From Styela clava (lineage: Eukaryota > Chordata > Ascidiacea > Stolidobranchia > Styelidae), in assembly GCF_964204865.1 (NCBI RefSeq), contig NC_135259.1, forward strand, positions 17,370,974 to 17,434,973: a stretch of DNA of 64,000 nt, in the 5' to 3' direction. A program made the position numbers and the translations under genes. A model generated the notes under the pieces. The model was not told where the DNA came from and made no database searches. It worked only from the letters and a program-made list of their open reading frames with translations. This document shows, in pieces, positions 50,001 through 59,372 of the stretch (position 1 is the stretch's first letter; each line of letters starts with the position of its first letter).

Positions 50001-53000
50001 TAATACCCACCAGCTTTGATTTTGAAAAACTTTCTTTTTCCATTACGTGTGGGTGATATCCCAAGTTGGTCATAATTTTTTTCTGATTTTCCTTATTTTA
50101 GTTCTATTACGAGTTCGAGGATGGTCTGTCTGTCTTAGCCAAGTGAATGTACCCCCTGCCCATAAGCAAACAAAATAAGTTACCTCAATATTGGTATACA
50201 CACTTCTGGCACACCAGGAAGTTATAAAAACATGTATCATCCTAATTGGCTTTACAAGTGAAACACTAGTTGAAGAGAAAAACACAAACCTGCATCAGGC
50301 TGTCTCGCTCTTTTTCTCTCCGGTTCATCTTTACCTCCAGAAGCTCCAGTACTGCTACGTGATGAAGCATTTCTATTATGTGGTGGAGATCTGTTGTGTC
50401 GTTTCTCTCCACGAGGTCCACTAGAGATGGAAGTAAGTGTTATATAGATACTTATGATGATAGACTATACACAAAAATGCACAATGCAACCTAATTTAGA
50501 TGCTTTTCCTTTTGCTTAGAAATTCAGCAAGCTTTGAAAAAAAGGTAAACTACACTTTTAATTATTAAACTTGTGATGAAATTGAATTAGCGCCACCCAA
50601 TGTGGCCAATGTGGACCATTGTTAATAGTCTCGTGGGAATGCGAAGGTTTTATTTGGTTAGCGTGCGTCAGGATTGCTACATCTTATAACTTGCTCTTTT
50701 TCTTGTAATCTTTTTTGTAGTAATCTTCAAGTTAATAAAAGCCTAGAAAACAGTCTAAATGAGTACTCCTCGAATGGTTTCACTACAAAACTTTTTGATC
50801 TTTCGTTACTATGGACCAGTGGCCATCTTTTGGTCTGGGTTACAATACTGTACCTGTTTTAGTTTTTATTTTAAATGGTGCCTTATGTATATTTTTAGGT
50901 TTGGCTGTTAGAACCAAACTATTATAAAAATGCGATTTTTTTGAAAGCTTAAAATGCGACATCAGCTTAATTGATTATACTCCGTGAAGTCTGTGATATT
51001 CATTAATAAAAAGAGCTCTTGAATCTATTCTATGGAAAGATTGCCAGACATTGATTTTCAATAATTTACCAAATTCATCAAATTTCATAATCCAAGAGTT
51101 ACTGTTTAAACAATGAACTAATGTTGTTCTGAAAGATTTTCAATTCTTGCAGAATTTAGGAATTGCAATATTATGTCTCAGTTCAGATAGGGGCGAAATT
51201 TCTTCTACACTATACTAGTTAGTAGAACTATTCAAGAAACTTCAATCATCATTACTGAGATAAAATTATAATAATCCATCACTAATAACAACATCACACG
51301 GAAGCCCAGAGTTGTAACTCACCTGGCGGAAGTTCTCTCAGCACGAGATCTATCACGAGCAGGAGATTTGGATTTTCTAGTGTTCTTAATGTCATCTAGA
51401 AACATTTTAATTTTTATAATTAGTATAAGTATGTCAGCACGATGAAAACTCTACGGCTATGAGGCCGAAAACTCGAAAAACGTGTGTAGACATATTTGCA
51501 TTTTTTATATTAATTTAACGCAGTGTTTTTATTGACTTTTTTTTAAGTTAGTCAAAGCAATGGATTTTTCGTAGAGTTTCTCTTGTCATTAAACAAATTC
51601 ATTTAATCCTAAACTTATGCTAATCACCATTATCATCCAAAATGATTTTACACATTTATATTTTGCATACAAATATGTAGAATATGGACTTTGCAGAATA
51701 TAACTTTGCAATATTTTTGAATCGACGCCTAAGGCATACTGGCATTCAGTGTGAGCTGAGTTGTCATCAGATATAATATGACAAATATTATCATCATCAT
51801 GCCATATGCCACTGTGAAAGATAAATCCAAAAAATATGTGAGATTAGACGTGAGCTATTTGTGGTATAGTCCAGCGGGGGCCACAGAGCAGTTGGAGCGG
51901 GACCACCATGTTAGGCAGAAATATCATTTTATTTTTCACTTCACAAGAAAACTCCTTGTTCTTCCTAGTTTCATTGCTGATAATGTTATTTCACAGGGTG
52001 TTTTCACTTTGGTAAGCATGAATTGTTTAAACATTATGGGATTTGGATTCTACCAATCAAAATAACACTATAATTACCACTGGAATTTTAATCAGATGGT
52101 ATGAGAGCTAAAAGTATCAGGAAGACGAGTCATTCAAGGTTGGGAACTACTGCTATAGTCCTTCCCTGGTGATCGTGATATCACTTTTGTGTGGATATTT
52201 CTTGTCAAAGTGAGCAAACAATAACTAAAAAGTCTTAAAAAGAATAAGAATATGTTACTAGTTTGTTAAATACAGATATCCAAATTTAGTAGCTCATAAG
52301 ATAGCAACCTACCAGTACTTTTTCTTGCAGCTGAACCATCTTTACTTTTAGCATCCGATGAAGCAGGTTTTTTGTCACTGCAAAATATATAAAATATAGA
52401 ATATTATGGTGAAGAATAGTCTCTGAATGGTCAATGTTTTTTCAAATATCTGCAAGTCATGAAGGGCCTAATATTTTACGACAAATACATATTTACATAT
52501 TTTTTGTGGGGAATTTGGCTTGATTTTTATTATTGACAGCCAACAGGAACACCTTGTATCATTCTGATCAATTTCTTTCACATATGACCTGCAATTTGAC
52601 ACTGAGCAATATTGATCATCATTTGACAGTCATGAATATTGCTCTCTTGCATAATATGATTGCACGGTGATATTATAAGCTCAACGGAGTCACAATAAGC
52701 TAAGTAATTGATTACACATCATTACAGGTACTCATCGTTACTTCCTGGTGATCAGTCATTTCAAAATGATTGGCATTCAGTGTGAGCTGAGTTGTCATCA
52801 GACAAACATATGACCAGGAATATCATCATCATGCCAATGCTATTTTAAGCTAGACCAGGAGTGTGCAATCTTTAATACACAATACAAATGATGGTTCTCC
52901 GTAGTCTGTGTACCAAGATGGCGCACAACCTGAACATAGTATGTGTACTAAAGTTAGGATTATCAGGTTGTGCGCCATCTTGGTACACGCACTACGGGAG

Positions 53001-56000
53001 CACATAAATGACACATAAGCACGAAAATTTTGATTATTGACCTTGTGACACGCGTTGTTCGCTTTGCACAAGCTCAGATACCTATTAGTCTGCAAGTTGA
53101 CACGGCTACATTGCTAGAAATGGCCAAAGCGCTATGTTATAGTGGCGAAGTCCCTCAATCAATGACACGCATTGTACAGCTACTAACTACAAACCTGTCT
53201 ATTTTATCTTTATCTCCACTTGCATCCTTAGTGGATGACGATGTAGCAGCTCCAGACTGGCGTCTAGTTGATGTAGAACCAGGTTTGGAATCAGATTCCT
53301 TAGATTTCGATGAAGCGTCTTTCGATTCAGACTCTTTTTTGGCAGAACTGCTTGAAGCTGGTTTCTTTGAAGAGGCAGACGGATCACCTTTCGCCTTTAG
53401 AAAATAAAATTGCAATTTTTCAGGTAGTAAAATTAGTTTAAACGAGTTATCACCTGCACCGAACAGTTTATTATTCGCACTAATTAATACTTCCCCAATT
53501 GGACTTTATTCGAGAGAACACTGAACAAAATAGCATGTCTATATCTATGTGAAGGGTGTCTCAAAATTGTCGTGTCCCACTCGACCCATGTGTCACACGT
53601 GTTTCACTTGTCCCACATGTTTTACTTGACCCATGTGTCCCCGCATTTTCGAAACACCACTATGTGAACACCAGCTTTTTAAAAAGCAGAAACGTGAAAT
53701 AAAAGATTCCTATTTTAGGTGATTTCCAATTCCCATTTATCAGAAATCCACCTAAACCTAGATTTTGGCCAGATTATACATACAGAATTCTCTGCCGACG
53801 ACAATTTTCCAAATTTTCATTATTAAAATACCAGGTTTAAACATGGCAGGAAATTATTTCTGCTTAATTTCAGACCCAGAAAACCAATGTCTCAGTTCAG
53901 ATAGGGGCGAAATTACTTCTACACTATACTAGTTAGTAGAACTATTCAAGAAACTTCAATCATCATTACTGAGGCATTGGTTTTTACGCATCTCATCTTC
54001 CGAGTTTTAGAATAGGTTGCCACTATACAGCAGGGTTGCTCAGTGCAGAGCAAATCACCATTCACCATGACTAAATTTAATTTAAAATTGACCAAGACTT
54101 GAGCTAATCAATTGGTTTCTGTGGAACTAACTACTCTAACTACAGCACAATTTTGGAAGTCTCTGTAAGGGGGACCCAAGTGTTGAAGTCTGTAAAAGGG
54201 GGCCCACAAATGCTGAAGTCTATGAAAGAGGGGCCACCACTGAGGTTTGGCATATATTTCAGATGTAATAAAATTATTATTTCAGTCTCCAGCATTTGTG
54301 AGTCTATTCTGGATGGAGTCACTTACAATTTCGACAGTGATCATTCGTCCATGCATCTCGGTATTATTCAGATGAAGAATACATTTACTAGCAGCTTCTG
54401 CAGTTGCCATAGTGACGTAGCCATAACAACGAGAACCAGGACTTTTTACATTTGTCACAACTTTGGCTCCGATTACCTGGGAAAAATTTTAGCATTGATT
54501 AGTTACTTCATAATTAAATTTGTTAAGCTGTGGGAACAATTTATTATAAGTGAATAGCAAACATAATATGCTAGGTTGGGCCTTAGTGAAATAGATGTGG
54601 AAATTAGAGTCTGATTGAGGGCTGCTCATGATAAGCCTTGAACGAGGTCTCTTCATAGAGGCGAGGATAAATTAAGCACAACCGGTGTCAGCAAAATAAA
54701 ATGATTAGATTTTCCAAACGTCAGAAGATTACATCAACTTGACTATACGTGGTGGCAATTATGCGCAGTCTTTTCATCATTTCAGTAAACCTATGGTATA
54801 TATACATGGAATATACGAGAAATGCGAGAAAATAGAACATCAATTTGGCACTGGTATAAATTCTCATTCAGATTATTCAGACTTTATATTTACCAAAAAT
54901 TTATAATTTAGCGATACTAAACTACAGGACTTATTATTGAATAAGAATACTCACTTTGCCATATCTGCTGAAAGCACTTTTCAATTCGCTCGCACGAGTT
55001 GTTGATGATAGACCACTGACCCATAAGTTCTTATTCGTTGAATCGTCTTTCTTTGATGCAGAACCACTTTTACCACTAGAGGGTGTCTTATTTCCATCCT
55101 TAGTTGCCGAGGTTGAACTGCTCATTATGATAAAAGAATTATGTTAGATACAAAAAATAGCCATTTTTTTTTCTAAAGTCCTACTCTAACAATGTTTAAA
55201 ATATAAGTAAAACAATATCACAAAGGCTAGGAGCGACGGACTTTAATAAATATTCATGCACAGAAAATTGCTTTTTTCTGATGTGAAATATAACGAGGCC
55301 AATTTTGTGTTAGTGTCCAAATCACCGTAGTTGATTTTGAGTATGATGCTGACACCAGAGCACGCTTATCCATAGGTCGGATAGTGGCATATCGGTAGCA
55401 CGAGGGTGTAAAATTGCTCCATTGGCTTGTAACAACATTTACCACTCACGAACCTCTTTGATGATTGCCCTCCGGATTTTGATTGGTCGGCTGATGGCCT
55501 TTTTAGGGAGTCTGAGCTTTGCCTTGTTTTGCGTTGTTGTGAGGGGGACATGGTTTTGTCATTGGTTGATTTCCCGGTATTTGTAGTACCCTCGCTTTCT
55601 GAAGTTTTTGTCTGCTGGTCCTCTGGGTTTATGTTATTTTGATCGCTAGTAATCTCAAGATCATAATCCAACATGTCGAGGAAGTCTTCTTCAGCTGCAA
55701 CTTCATCTTTCCCAGTCTCTGATTTCTCTTTCTCATCAACTAAATCTTGCTTAATGACTTTTTCGTCCTTTATATTTTCCACATTCATTTTGACATCTTG
55801 AATTGTACTTTCACTAATGTTATTGTCCATAGTATCAATTTTAATTAAAGTATGACCCGTTTCCGTTTGTGCTACATCAGCCTCTTCAATAGTCTTGTCA
55901 GGGAGATAGACTTCAGAGACTACCACCTCCTCTGTTAAGTTCTCTTGCGCAATGTCCCCTTCATTTTTAACGAGACTCCCAGCTGCAGGTTCCTCAATGG

Positions 56001-58863
56001 TTTCCTCCATATTGACATTGCTTTCAGACTCCCTAAATGCGGCCACTACTTGTTCACCCTCTCCAGTCACATCCACTGAAGCTTCTTCCTCAATTTGGCC
56101 CTCGTCCTCAGGATATTCACCAACATCCTCGTGTTCCGACCTGAAATCATTACCTTCCATATTAACCTCCTCTGATTCGATAACTTCCTCATCACACACT
56201 TGTTGAGTGTCTTCCTCATATGTAGAACCCTCATCATCTTCCTCATCTCTCGTTGGAGTGGCATCGTTGTCGTCAGCCGGTACCTCTTCAGTGTCTTGAG
56301 TGCGAACTTCCTCGGTAATTTCTTCCTCTATTACGACGTTTTGTTGCTCGATTTGAGATGGATTGACCGAGTGAAATGATGCCTCATCAATTGTATTGGA
56401 GCCATTGATTTCTTCTGCCCTTTCTACATAGGATTAGTAAAACGTTTGGCGAATAAATTACAATAATAATTTTAAGCATAACTAATAAAAGTTATTTGTT
56501 CCCCCCTAGATATTTACATAATGAATATATTATTCCCATTCCCTTATTTTTCAATTTAAATTTGAAATCAAGACTCCATACTTTTGTAGATTGAATTTCA
56601 AAACAAGGCTTGAAGGCTGCCATGCAATGAACAGATGACTGAAAAAAATTGAAACGCTCGAAACTCCAATCTTCGAGTTAACTTTCTTTTTGAAGAAAAT
56701 ATACTTTGAATGAATTTGAATAAGAAATCTGGCTGCAAATTAGTCCATAATGATGTGGCATAAGCTTCCTAGTATGGGTTATTAACCGGTTGAACAAGAC
56801 TGGAAATTTCCAAATTTAAGTAAGAATAAAACTTGTTGTGGTTGTTTGAAAACTTCAAGACCTTTTAACTTTAAAATATAAACTTTAAAAAAAAAATCCT
56901 CGACTTGGTGAATGAATAACTTGTTGTTTCCATCCTGCTGCTTCCATCCTTTTTCTATTTTTGTTGGACTATATGAGAATACACGGTAGGTGATTGAGAA
57001 TACACGATTTTGGTAGTTGTCCGATTTCATCACTTTTATCGATTTGCTGGCTTGCATGTATGGTGCTTGCATTACAATAAACTCTCACGACCTTGCTCAA
57101 CTTTGAGCGAAATATAAAAATCTATAAATATAAAAGTAAACTTTCTTACCAGTTACTTCCACAGTGTCAGGCTCTCCAGTCTCCACTTTTTCCTCCTGTA
57201 GATAAATTTACATTTAATTTGACAATTCAACTGCAGGCTATGAGGTTATATTTGTGGATAATTGTGATTTTGAATATGCCATCTTGGGCATTATTTCAAA
57301 AACCTCAATTAATAACCTGCTGTTTTATGCCCTAGTGCTATAATTTTAAATCTGAATTGGCCCATATATCTTACAATACACACATATTTGTATATTATTA
57401 ATTGTAAGCAACTCCCAAGGTGAAAATCAAAAGTCTCATGGCCAGAAAAGTATGTATACAAAAGCACAGAATTGCTACTAGTCTTCCAAAATGATGCTTA
57501 GTTTGCCAACTTGGACCAATTTCCCCAGACTGGATTCAATGGCATGTGCACGCCCGAGGGCGCTAGCGGATGTACTCAACAGTATTTAGAGTCAAAGTCA
57601 GTTGCACGCGGGCACAGTCGTTTTGCACACAGTGATCTCTGATTGCACGCCGAGCATTCTGATTTACACGTGGGAATTCCTGATTGCACACCAGATTTCT
57701 CGTTGGAAAAGGCCATGAAATCTATACTGGGCCTTTCCCACACAATTCAGCAATTGGTTTTGTTTTGCAGACTGATGACGATTTACTTGGTATTCAACAA
57801 AAAAATACAGACTAGAACGTGAATCAAATAATTAGAATTCTTTCTGAATAATAGTCATCAATAAACAAACCTGAGATGACTCTTCTTCACTTTCAACAGT
57901 GCGCTTCAATCGCCCGACAGACCTTCGAGAAGCTTTTGGTGAAGCAGTTTCTGATGCAGAGAATTCAATTTCACTGGCATTACCACCTTCTTCCTCGATG
58001 GCCTAAGAACAAAAATACATCGAAAATTCAAGCCTGTTTTCAGGTTTTTGATAGAATAATTGGAATGCAGTTGTAACTTTTTTGTCAGAGTTTCATTCTT
58101 TTCAAAGACAAAATCTATGATTATTGAAAATAATTTGAAAACTTGAATACGAAATTCATTGGTACAATTCATTTACCATATGATAAAATACTGAAACGAG
58201 TCTTGATTTATTTTATGTCTGTACCGGTATGTTAAATCAATACAGCAATAAGTTGAAACAGTAAAACAGTTTGATATAAAGTGAAGTCTGAACATTAATA
58301 GAATAATAGGTCAGTGAATGGATGCATTGACAGCTTCTCTTCAGACTTCAATTTTATTCTAGTGCAGAAGTCAAACAGTACCGTAACCCAGACATTTTTT
58401 TTATGCTCCAAAATACAGCTGCAATCCGGAATGTATTACAGTATTCAAGCTGAGAAGTAGACTAGCCTATAACCGGAATGATAAGAAAATATTCAACAAA
58501 TTCCAATAATCTGTAACAAACCTTTTGCAGTCGCTGAACAAGAACACCTTTCAGTCCTTTGCTTTCCAAGCCACGTTTTTCGAGCTCTACTTTCAGCTCA
58601 GCAACTCTCAGATCGCTGACCTTGCGCTTCATTATAAGCAACAAAAAATGAATTCAGATTCCAAGAATCAAGTCGTCAATGTTAACAAGGCTGTTGGAAA
58701 ATTCCTATCCCGATTCTACAAAAGTTTCTGAGTCAAATGCAAAGACCAGAATTTACAAACGTGCAGTCCACGCAGCTGCGACGTTTCACACATAATGCCA
58801 CGGCTTCCACGAGACTAACCCTTCTTATTTTAACTGCGCTAATACCTGCGCAGTAACCGCCAT
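38035..58863 (-). CDS. SAFB: SAFB/SLTM homologue (scaffold attachment factor B), 25 coding exons, snoRNA host
   Basis: SAFB-type proteins bind scaffold-attachment DNA and RNA in the nucleus and act in transcription and splicing. The exons, all in phase, are 58846-58863, 58522-58626, 57871-58002, 57150-57195, 55454-56423, 54955-55120, 54327-54476, 53195-53394, 52313-52377, 51323-51395, 50290-50420, 49240-49318, 48620-48736, 47716-47844, 46800-47003, 46135-46236, 45259-45429, 43468-43579, 41941-42050, 41417-41529, 40753-40849, 40115-40373, 39391-39563, 38604-38750 and 38035-38200 (about 1,344 aa). Domains: SAP ([19 protein letters not shown]), Glu-rich region, RRM near 453-531 ([20 protein letters not shown]1 [14 protein letters not shown]-like MHGRM), Lys/Ser linker, Arg/Glu coiled coil near 794-953, Gly/Arg/Ser tail ending RRY. 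The RRM closely matches SAFB. It is longer than vertebrate SAFB (about 900-1,030 aa). The exon 5 donor (GTTCGT) and exon 6 acceptor are the least certain junctions. Confidence 0.93.
38812..38998 (-). mobile_element. Family A element in SAFB intron 23
   Basis: Minus-orientation copy: ACGTAGTATGTGTACCAGG on the left and ATATTGGTACACACACTTCC on the right. The usual telomere-like block is disrupted here. Confidence 0.65.
41134..41345. mobile_element. Mariner-like MITE, family C, in SAFB intron 20
   Basis: It starts CAGGGTGTCCATAAAGAACC and ends AGGACTTTATGAACACCCTA. It is the best family C copy here and lies about 70 bp below the end of SAFB exon 20, immediately after its splice donor side. Confidence 0.75.
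42427..42748 (+). repeat. Family B ~300-bp repeat, forward copy, SAFB intron 18
   Basis: It begins TTACTTATCTATCTTGATCG and contains GATAGGTATTTGTCTG, GCACGCGATATCTCACGAAA, TATGTCGTATAATTAGCGAG and GGGGATCCCCTAAC. It ends near CGACCGATATTTTCG. Together with 44457-44712 it forms an inverted pair around exon 18. Confidence 0.8.
42767..42851 (-). ncRNA. SNORD80: Box C/D snoRNA, SNORD80-like, copy 1 (SAFB intron 18)
   Basis: Read on the SAFB sense strand this is TCTCAGT, then the C box ATGATGA, and at the 3' end the D box CTGA followed by ACTGAGA. The outer segments pair perfectly as the terminal stem. Directly before the D box is TTTCGCCCCTAT, an exact 12-nt complement of the 28S rRNA motif ATAGGGGCGAAA. 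By the D+5 rule the methylated base is the second G of the GGGG run, the site I recall as human 28S G1612 (yeast 25S G908), guided by SNORD80/snR60. A weak internal D' (CTAG) preceded by ATAGTTC would select the SNORD80 second site (A1521). The element lies on the host sense strand within the intron. Confidence 0.9.
42989..43293. mobile_element. hAT-like non-autonomous element in SAFB intron 18
   Basis: It begins CAATGGTTCTTAAACAGTGG and ends GAAAACCACTGCTC. The interior (GTAGACAATTTTTTGAGAGG, GTTCCATCC) matches 16014-16312. Confidence 0.65.
43779..43989 (-). mobile_element. Family A element in SAFB intron 17
   Basis: Minus-orientation copy running from ACTCCCGCAGTGTATGTACC to CACATACTTCTGGAGCGCC. 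A separate truncated end (GTACTCCCGTAGTATGTGTA) lies just before it at about 43665-43695. Confidence 0.7.
44243..44329 (-). ncRNA. SNORD80: Box C/D snoRNA, SNORD80-like, copy 2 (SAFB intron 17)
   Basis: The design matches copy 1: terminal stem GTCTCAGT with ACTGAGAC, C box ATGATGA, D box CTGA and the same 12-nt 28S guide. It differs from copy 1 at one internal base (CTAGTTAG on the plus strand instead of CTAGCTAG). About 100 bp beside it (for example AAGGCAGACA then AATAATTTGGGAAT) is also shared with copy 1. The two therefore arose by duplication of an intron segment. Confidence 0.9.
44457..44712 (-). repeat. Family B repeat, inverted copy, SAFB intron 17
   Basis: Reverse complement of 42427-42748: CGAAAGTTAGGGGATCCCC, ACACCTTGTGTCC, CGTGAGATATCGCGTGCAT and CAGACAAATACCTATCAACA are clear. 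It flanks exon 18 on its upstream side. Confidence 0.8.
45051..45215 (+). mobile_element. Family A element, 3' truncated, SAFB intron 17
   Basis: It begins GGCACTCCAGAAGTCTGTGT and runs to AGAACTAAAAGAATGAAAAT. The telomere-like block and right end are missing. It stops about 45 bp before exon 17. Confidence 0.65.
48315..48518 (+). mobile_element. Family A element in SAFB intron 13
   Basis: Well-preserved copy: GGGCGCTCCAGAAGTGTGTG at the left, CCTAACCCTAACCTGGTACA near the right end. The inverted ends pair over about 20 bp with a few mismatches. Confidence 0.75.
49090..49218 (-). mobile_element. tRNA-derived SINE in SAFB intron 12
   Basis: Read on the minus strand it starts TGGTGGTTAGCACATCGTGC (A-box-like), carries the B box GGTTCGAATCC about 50 bases on, then GTGTGGGGATAATTATGTGC. 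The same tail block occurs at 59290-59372. No functional cloverleaf is formed. Confidence 0.6.
49472..49558 (-). ncRNA. SNORD80: Box C/D snoRNA, SNORD80-like, copy 3 (SAFB intron 11)
   Basis: Terminal stem CTCTCAGT with ACTGAGAG, where the outermost pair has changed but still pairs. C box ATGATGA, D box CTGA and the 12-nt guide TTTCGCCCCTAT are intact. It differs from the other copies at two bases (one C-to-G change between the C box and the D' region, one T/A change outside the 12-nt match), neither in a functional box. The 3' splice site is about 150 nt downstream, the shortest distance of the seven. Confidence 0.9.
50050..50214 (-). mobile_element. Family A element, partial, SAFB intron 11
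   Basis: Minus-orientation copy from GGTCATAATTTTTTTCTGAT to TATTGGTATACACACTTCTG. The left terminus is degraded. Confidence 0.6.
51175..51261 (-). ncRNA. SNORD80: Box C/D snoRNA, SNORD80-like, copy 4 (SAFB intron 10)
   Basis: Terminal stem TCTCAGT with ACTGAGA, C box ATGATGA, D box CTGA and the guide TTTCGCCCCTAT are all intact. It differs from copy 2 by two bases just outside the 12-nt match. Flanks are unrelated to those of copies 1-2. It is a single copy in this intron, on the host sense strand. Confidence 0.9.
51733..51810 (-). ncRNA. SNORD29: Box C/D snoRNA, SNORD29-like guide, copy 1 (SAFB intron 9)
   Basis: Sense strand: GGCATATGGCAT, C box ATGATGA, a variable middle, then the guide ACAACTCAGCTCACA, D box CTGA and ATGCCAGTATGCC. 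The ends pair over about 12 bp. The guide can form about 12 pairs (one G-U) with the conserved 28S motif GTGAGCTGGGTTT. By the D+5 rule this selects the A of GTGAGC, the site I recall as human 28S A4493 (yeast A2946), guided by SNORD29/snR71. In vertebrates that guide sits next to D' rather than D, so homology to SNORD29 itself is uncertain. The target call is firmer than the name. Confidence 0.85.
52769..52838 (-). ncRNA. SNORD29: Box C/D snoRNA, SNORD29-like guide, copy 2 (SAFB intron 8)
   Basis: Sense strand: ATTGGCAT, C box ATGATGA, then TATTCCTGGTCATATG, the guide ACAACTCAGCTCACA, D box CTGA and ATGCCAAT. The 8-bp terminal stem is perfect. The guide, boxes and proximal stem are identical to copy 1. 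The middle of the RNA and the distal stem differ while pairing is kept, the pattern expected of a constrained RNA rather than a transposon. Confidence 0.87.
52893..53003. mobile_element. Palindromic family A-related element in SAFB intron 8
   Basis: The left end is CTCCGTAGTCTGTGTACCAA and the right end is TTGGTACACGCACTACGGGA, inverted. GATGGCGCACAACCTGA and its inverse lie inside. Confidence 0.7.
53883..53981 (-). ncRNA. SNORD80: Box C/D snoRNA, SNORD80-like, copy 5 with extended stem (SAFB intron 7)
   Basis: The core at 53891-53973 matches the other copies: CTCAGT, C box ATGATGA, guide TTTCGCCCCTAT, D box CTGA, ACTGAG. Outside it the intron continues to pair, CCAATGCCTCAG with CTGAGACATTGG, one mismatch in at least 12 bp. 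Such external intron stems can help bring the C and D boxes together when the snoRNA is far from the branch point. Here the next exon is about 490 nt away. Confidence 0.91.
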
Positions 58864-59289
58864 TTTCTTGCGTGAGAAGTGTACATTTGGATTGAGATCC
58901 TGAGACTGATTGACATTTTTACGACAACTTGTGAACAAATGTGATAAAACAATGTTACAATGTCATTGCTCGAAGCAGGGCCACACTCACATATTTAGAA
59001 GTGAAGGATACCTACGGCTCAGCAAAGTTACGCAAACCACTAAAATACCAGGAGCTACTGAAACTTACAGGGTAGCGTAAAGATTATGGTGGCGCATGAC
59101 ACACTAGCAAATGGCGATTGACTTGAGGCTTGTAGCATTCCAGGTCAATATGATCATAAAACGGTTAAGAGGTAGTGAATTTCCCGTAACTAAAACTTTC
59201 GACTTAAAAACTATTTGTCTACATTAGAGATCAGTAAACGGGCTCATCGCGAACAGAGCACAGCGACAAGCTCCGAAAGCAGTCCAGCA
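58864..59289. promoter_or_regulatory. Upstream region of the SAFB homologue
   Basis: The start ATGGCGG at 58863-58857 is preceded on the minus strand by CACGCAAGAAA, a favourable context. A pyrimidine-rich start and no TATA box are seen. The promoter is inferred from position only. Confidence 0.35.
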
Positions 59290-59372
59290 ATCCTCTCGCA
59301 CATAATTATCCCACACGGGTTTCGAATCCGCAAATTAACCGGGTTCCTGATGCTCAGCACGATGCGCCACAC
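59290..59372 (-). mobile_element. tRNA-derived SINE fragment
   Basis: On the minus strand it reads GTGGCGCATCGTGCTGAGCA (A-box-like), then GGATTCGAAACCC (B-box-like) and GTGTGGGATAATTATGTGCG. It shares the tail block with the SINE at 49090-49218. Confidence 0.5.

Noticed and set aside
52590-52660. TGATGA-like motif near 52620 on the minus strand
   Set aside because: No D box or closing stem at a suitable distance.
53030-53407. 125-residue plus-strand frame
   Set aside because: It lies opposite SAFB exon 8, which has matching splice sites and phase. The acidic composition is the complement of Ser/Lys codons.
42767-53981. The five 85-bp repeats read as MITEs with CTCAG/CTGAG inverted ends
   Set aside because: The ends are the snoRNA terminal stem with C and D boxes. 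No target duplications are seen, and the conserved guide matches 28S rRNA. All seen copies lie in one gene on its sense strand.
54720-54792. Possible eighth C/D snoRNA in SAFB intron 6 (AATGATGA ... CTTCTGA on the minus strand)
   Set aside because: Spacing is suitable but no terminal stem forms. A C'-like box sits only about 7 nt before the D box, leaving no guide, and I know no rRNA match.
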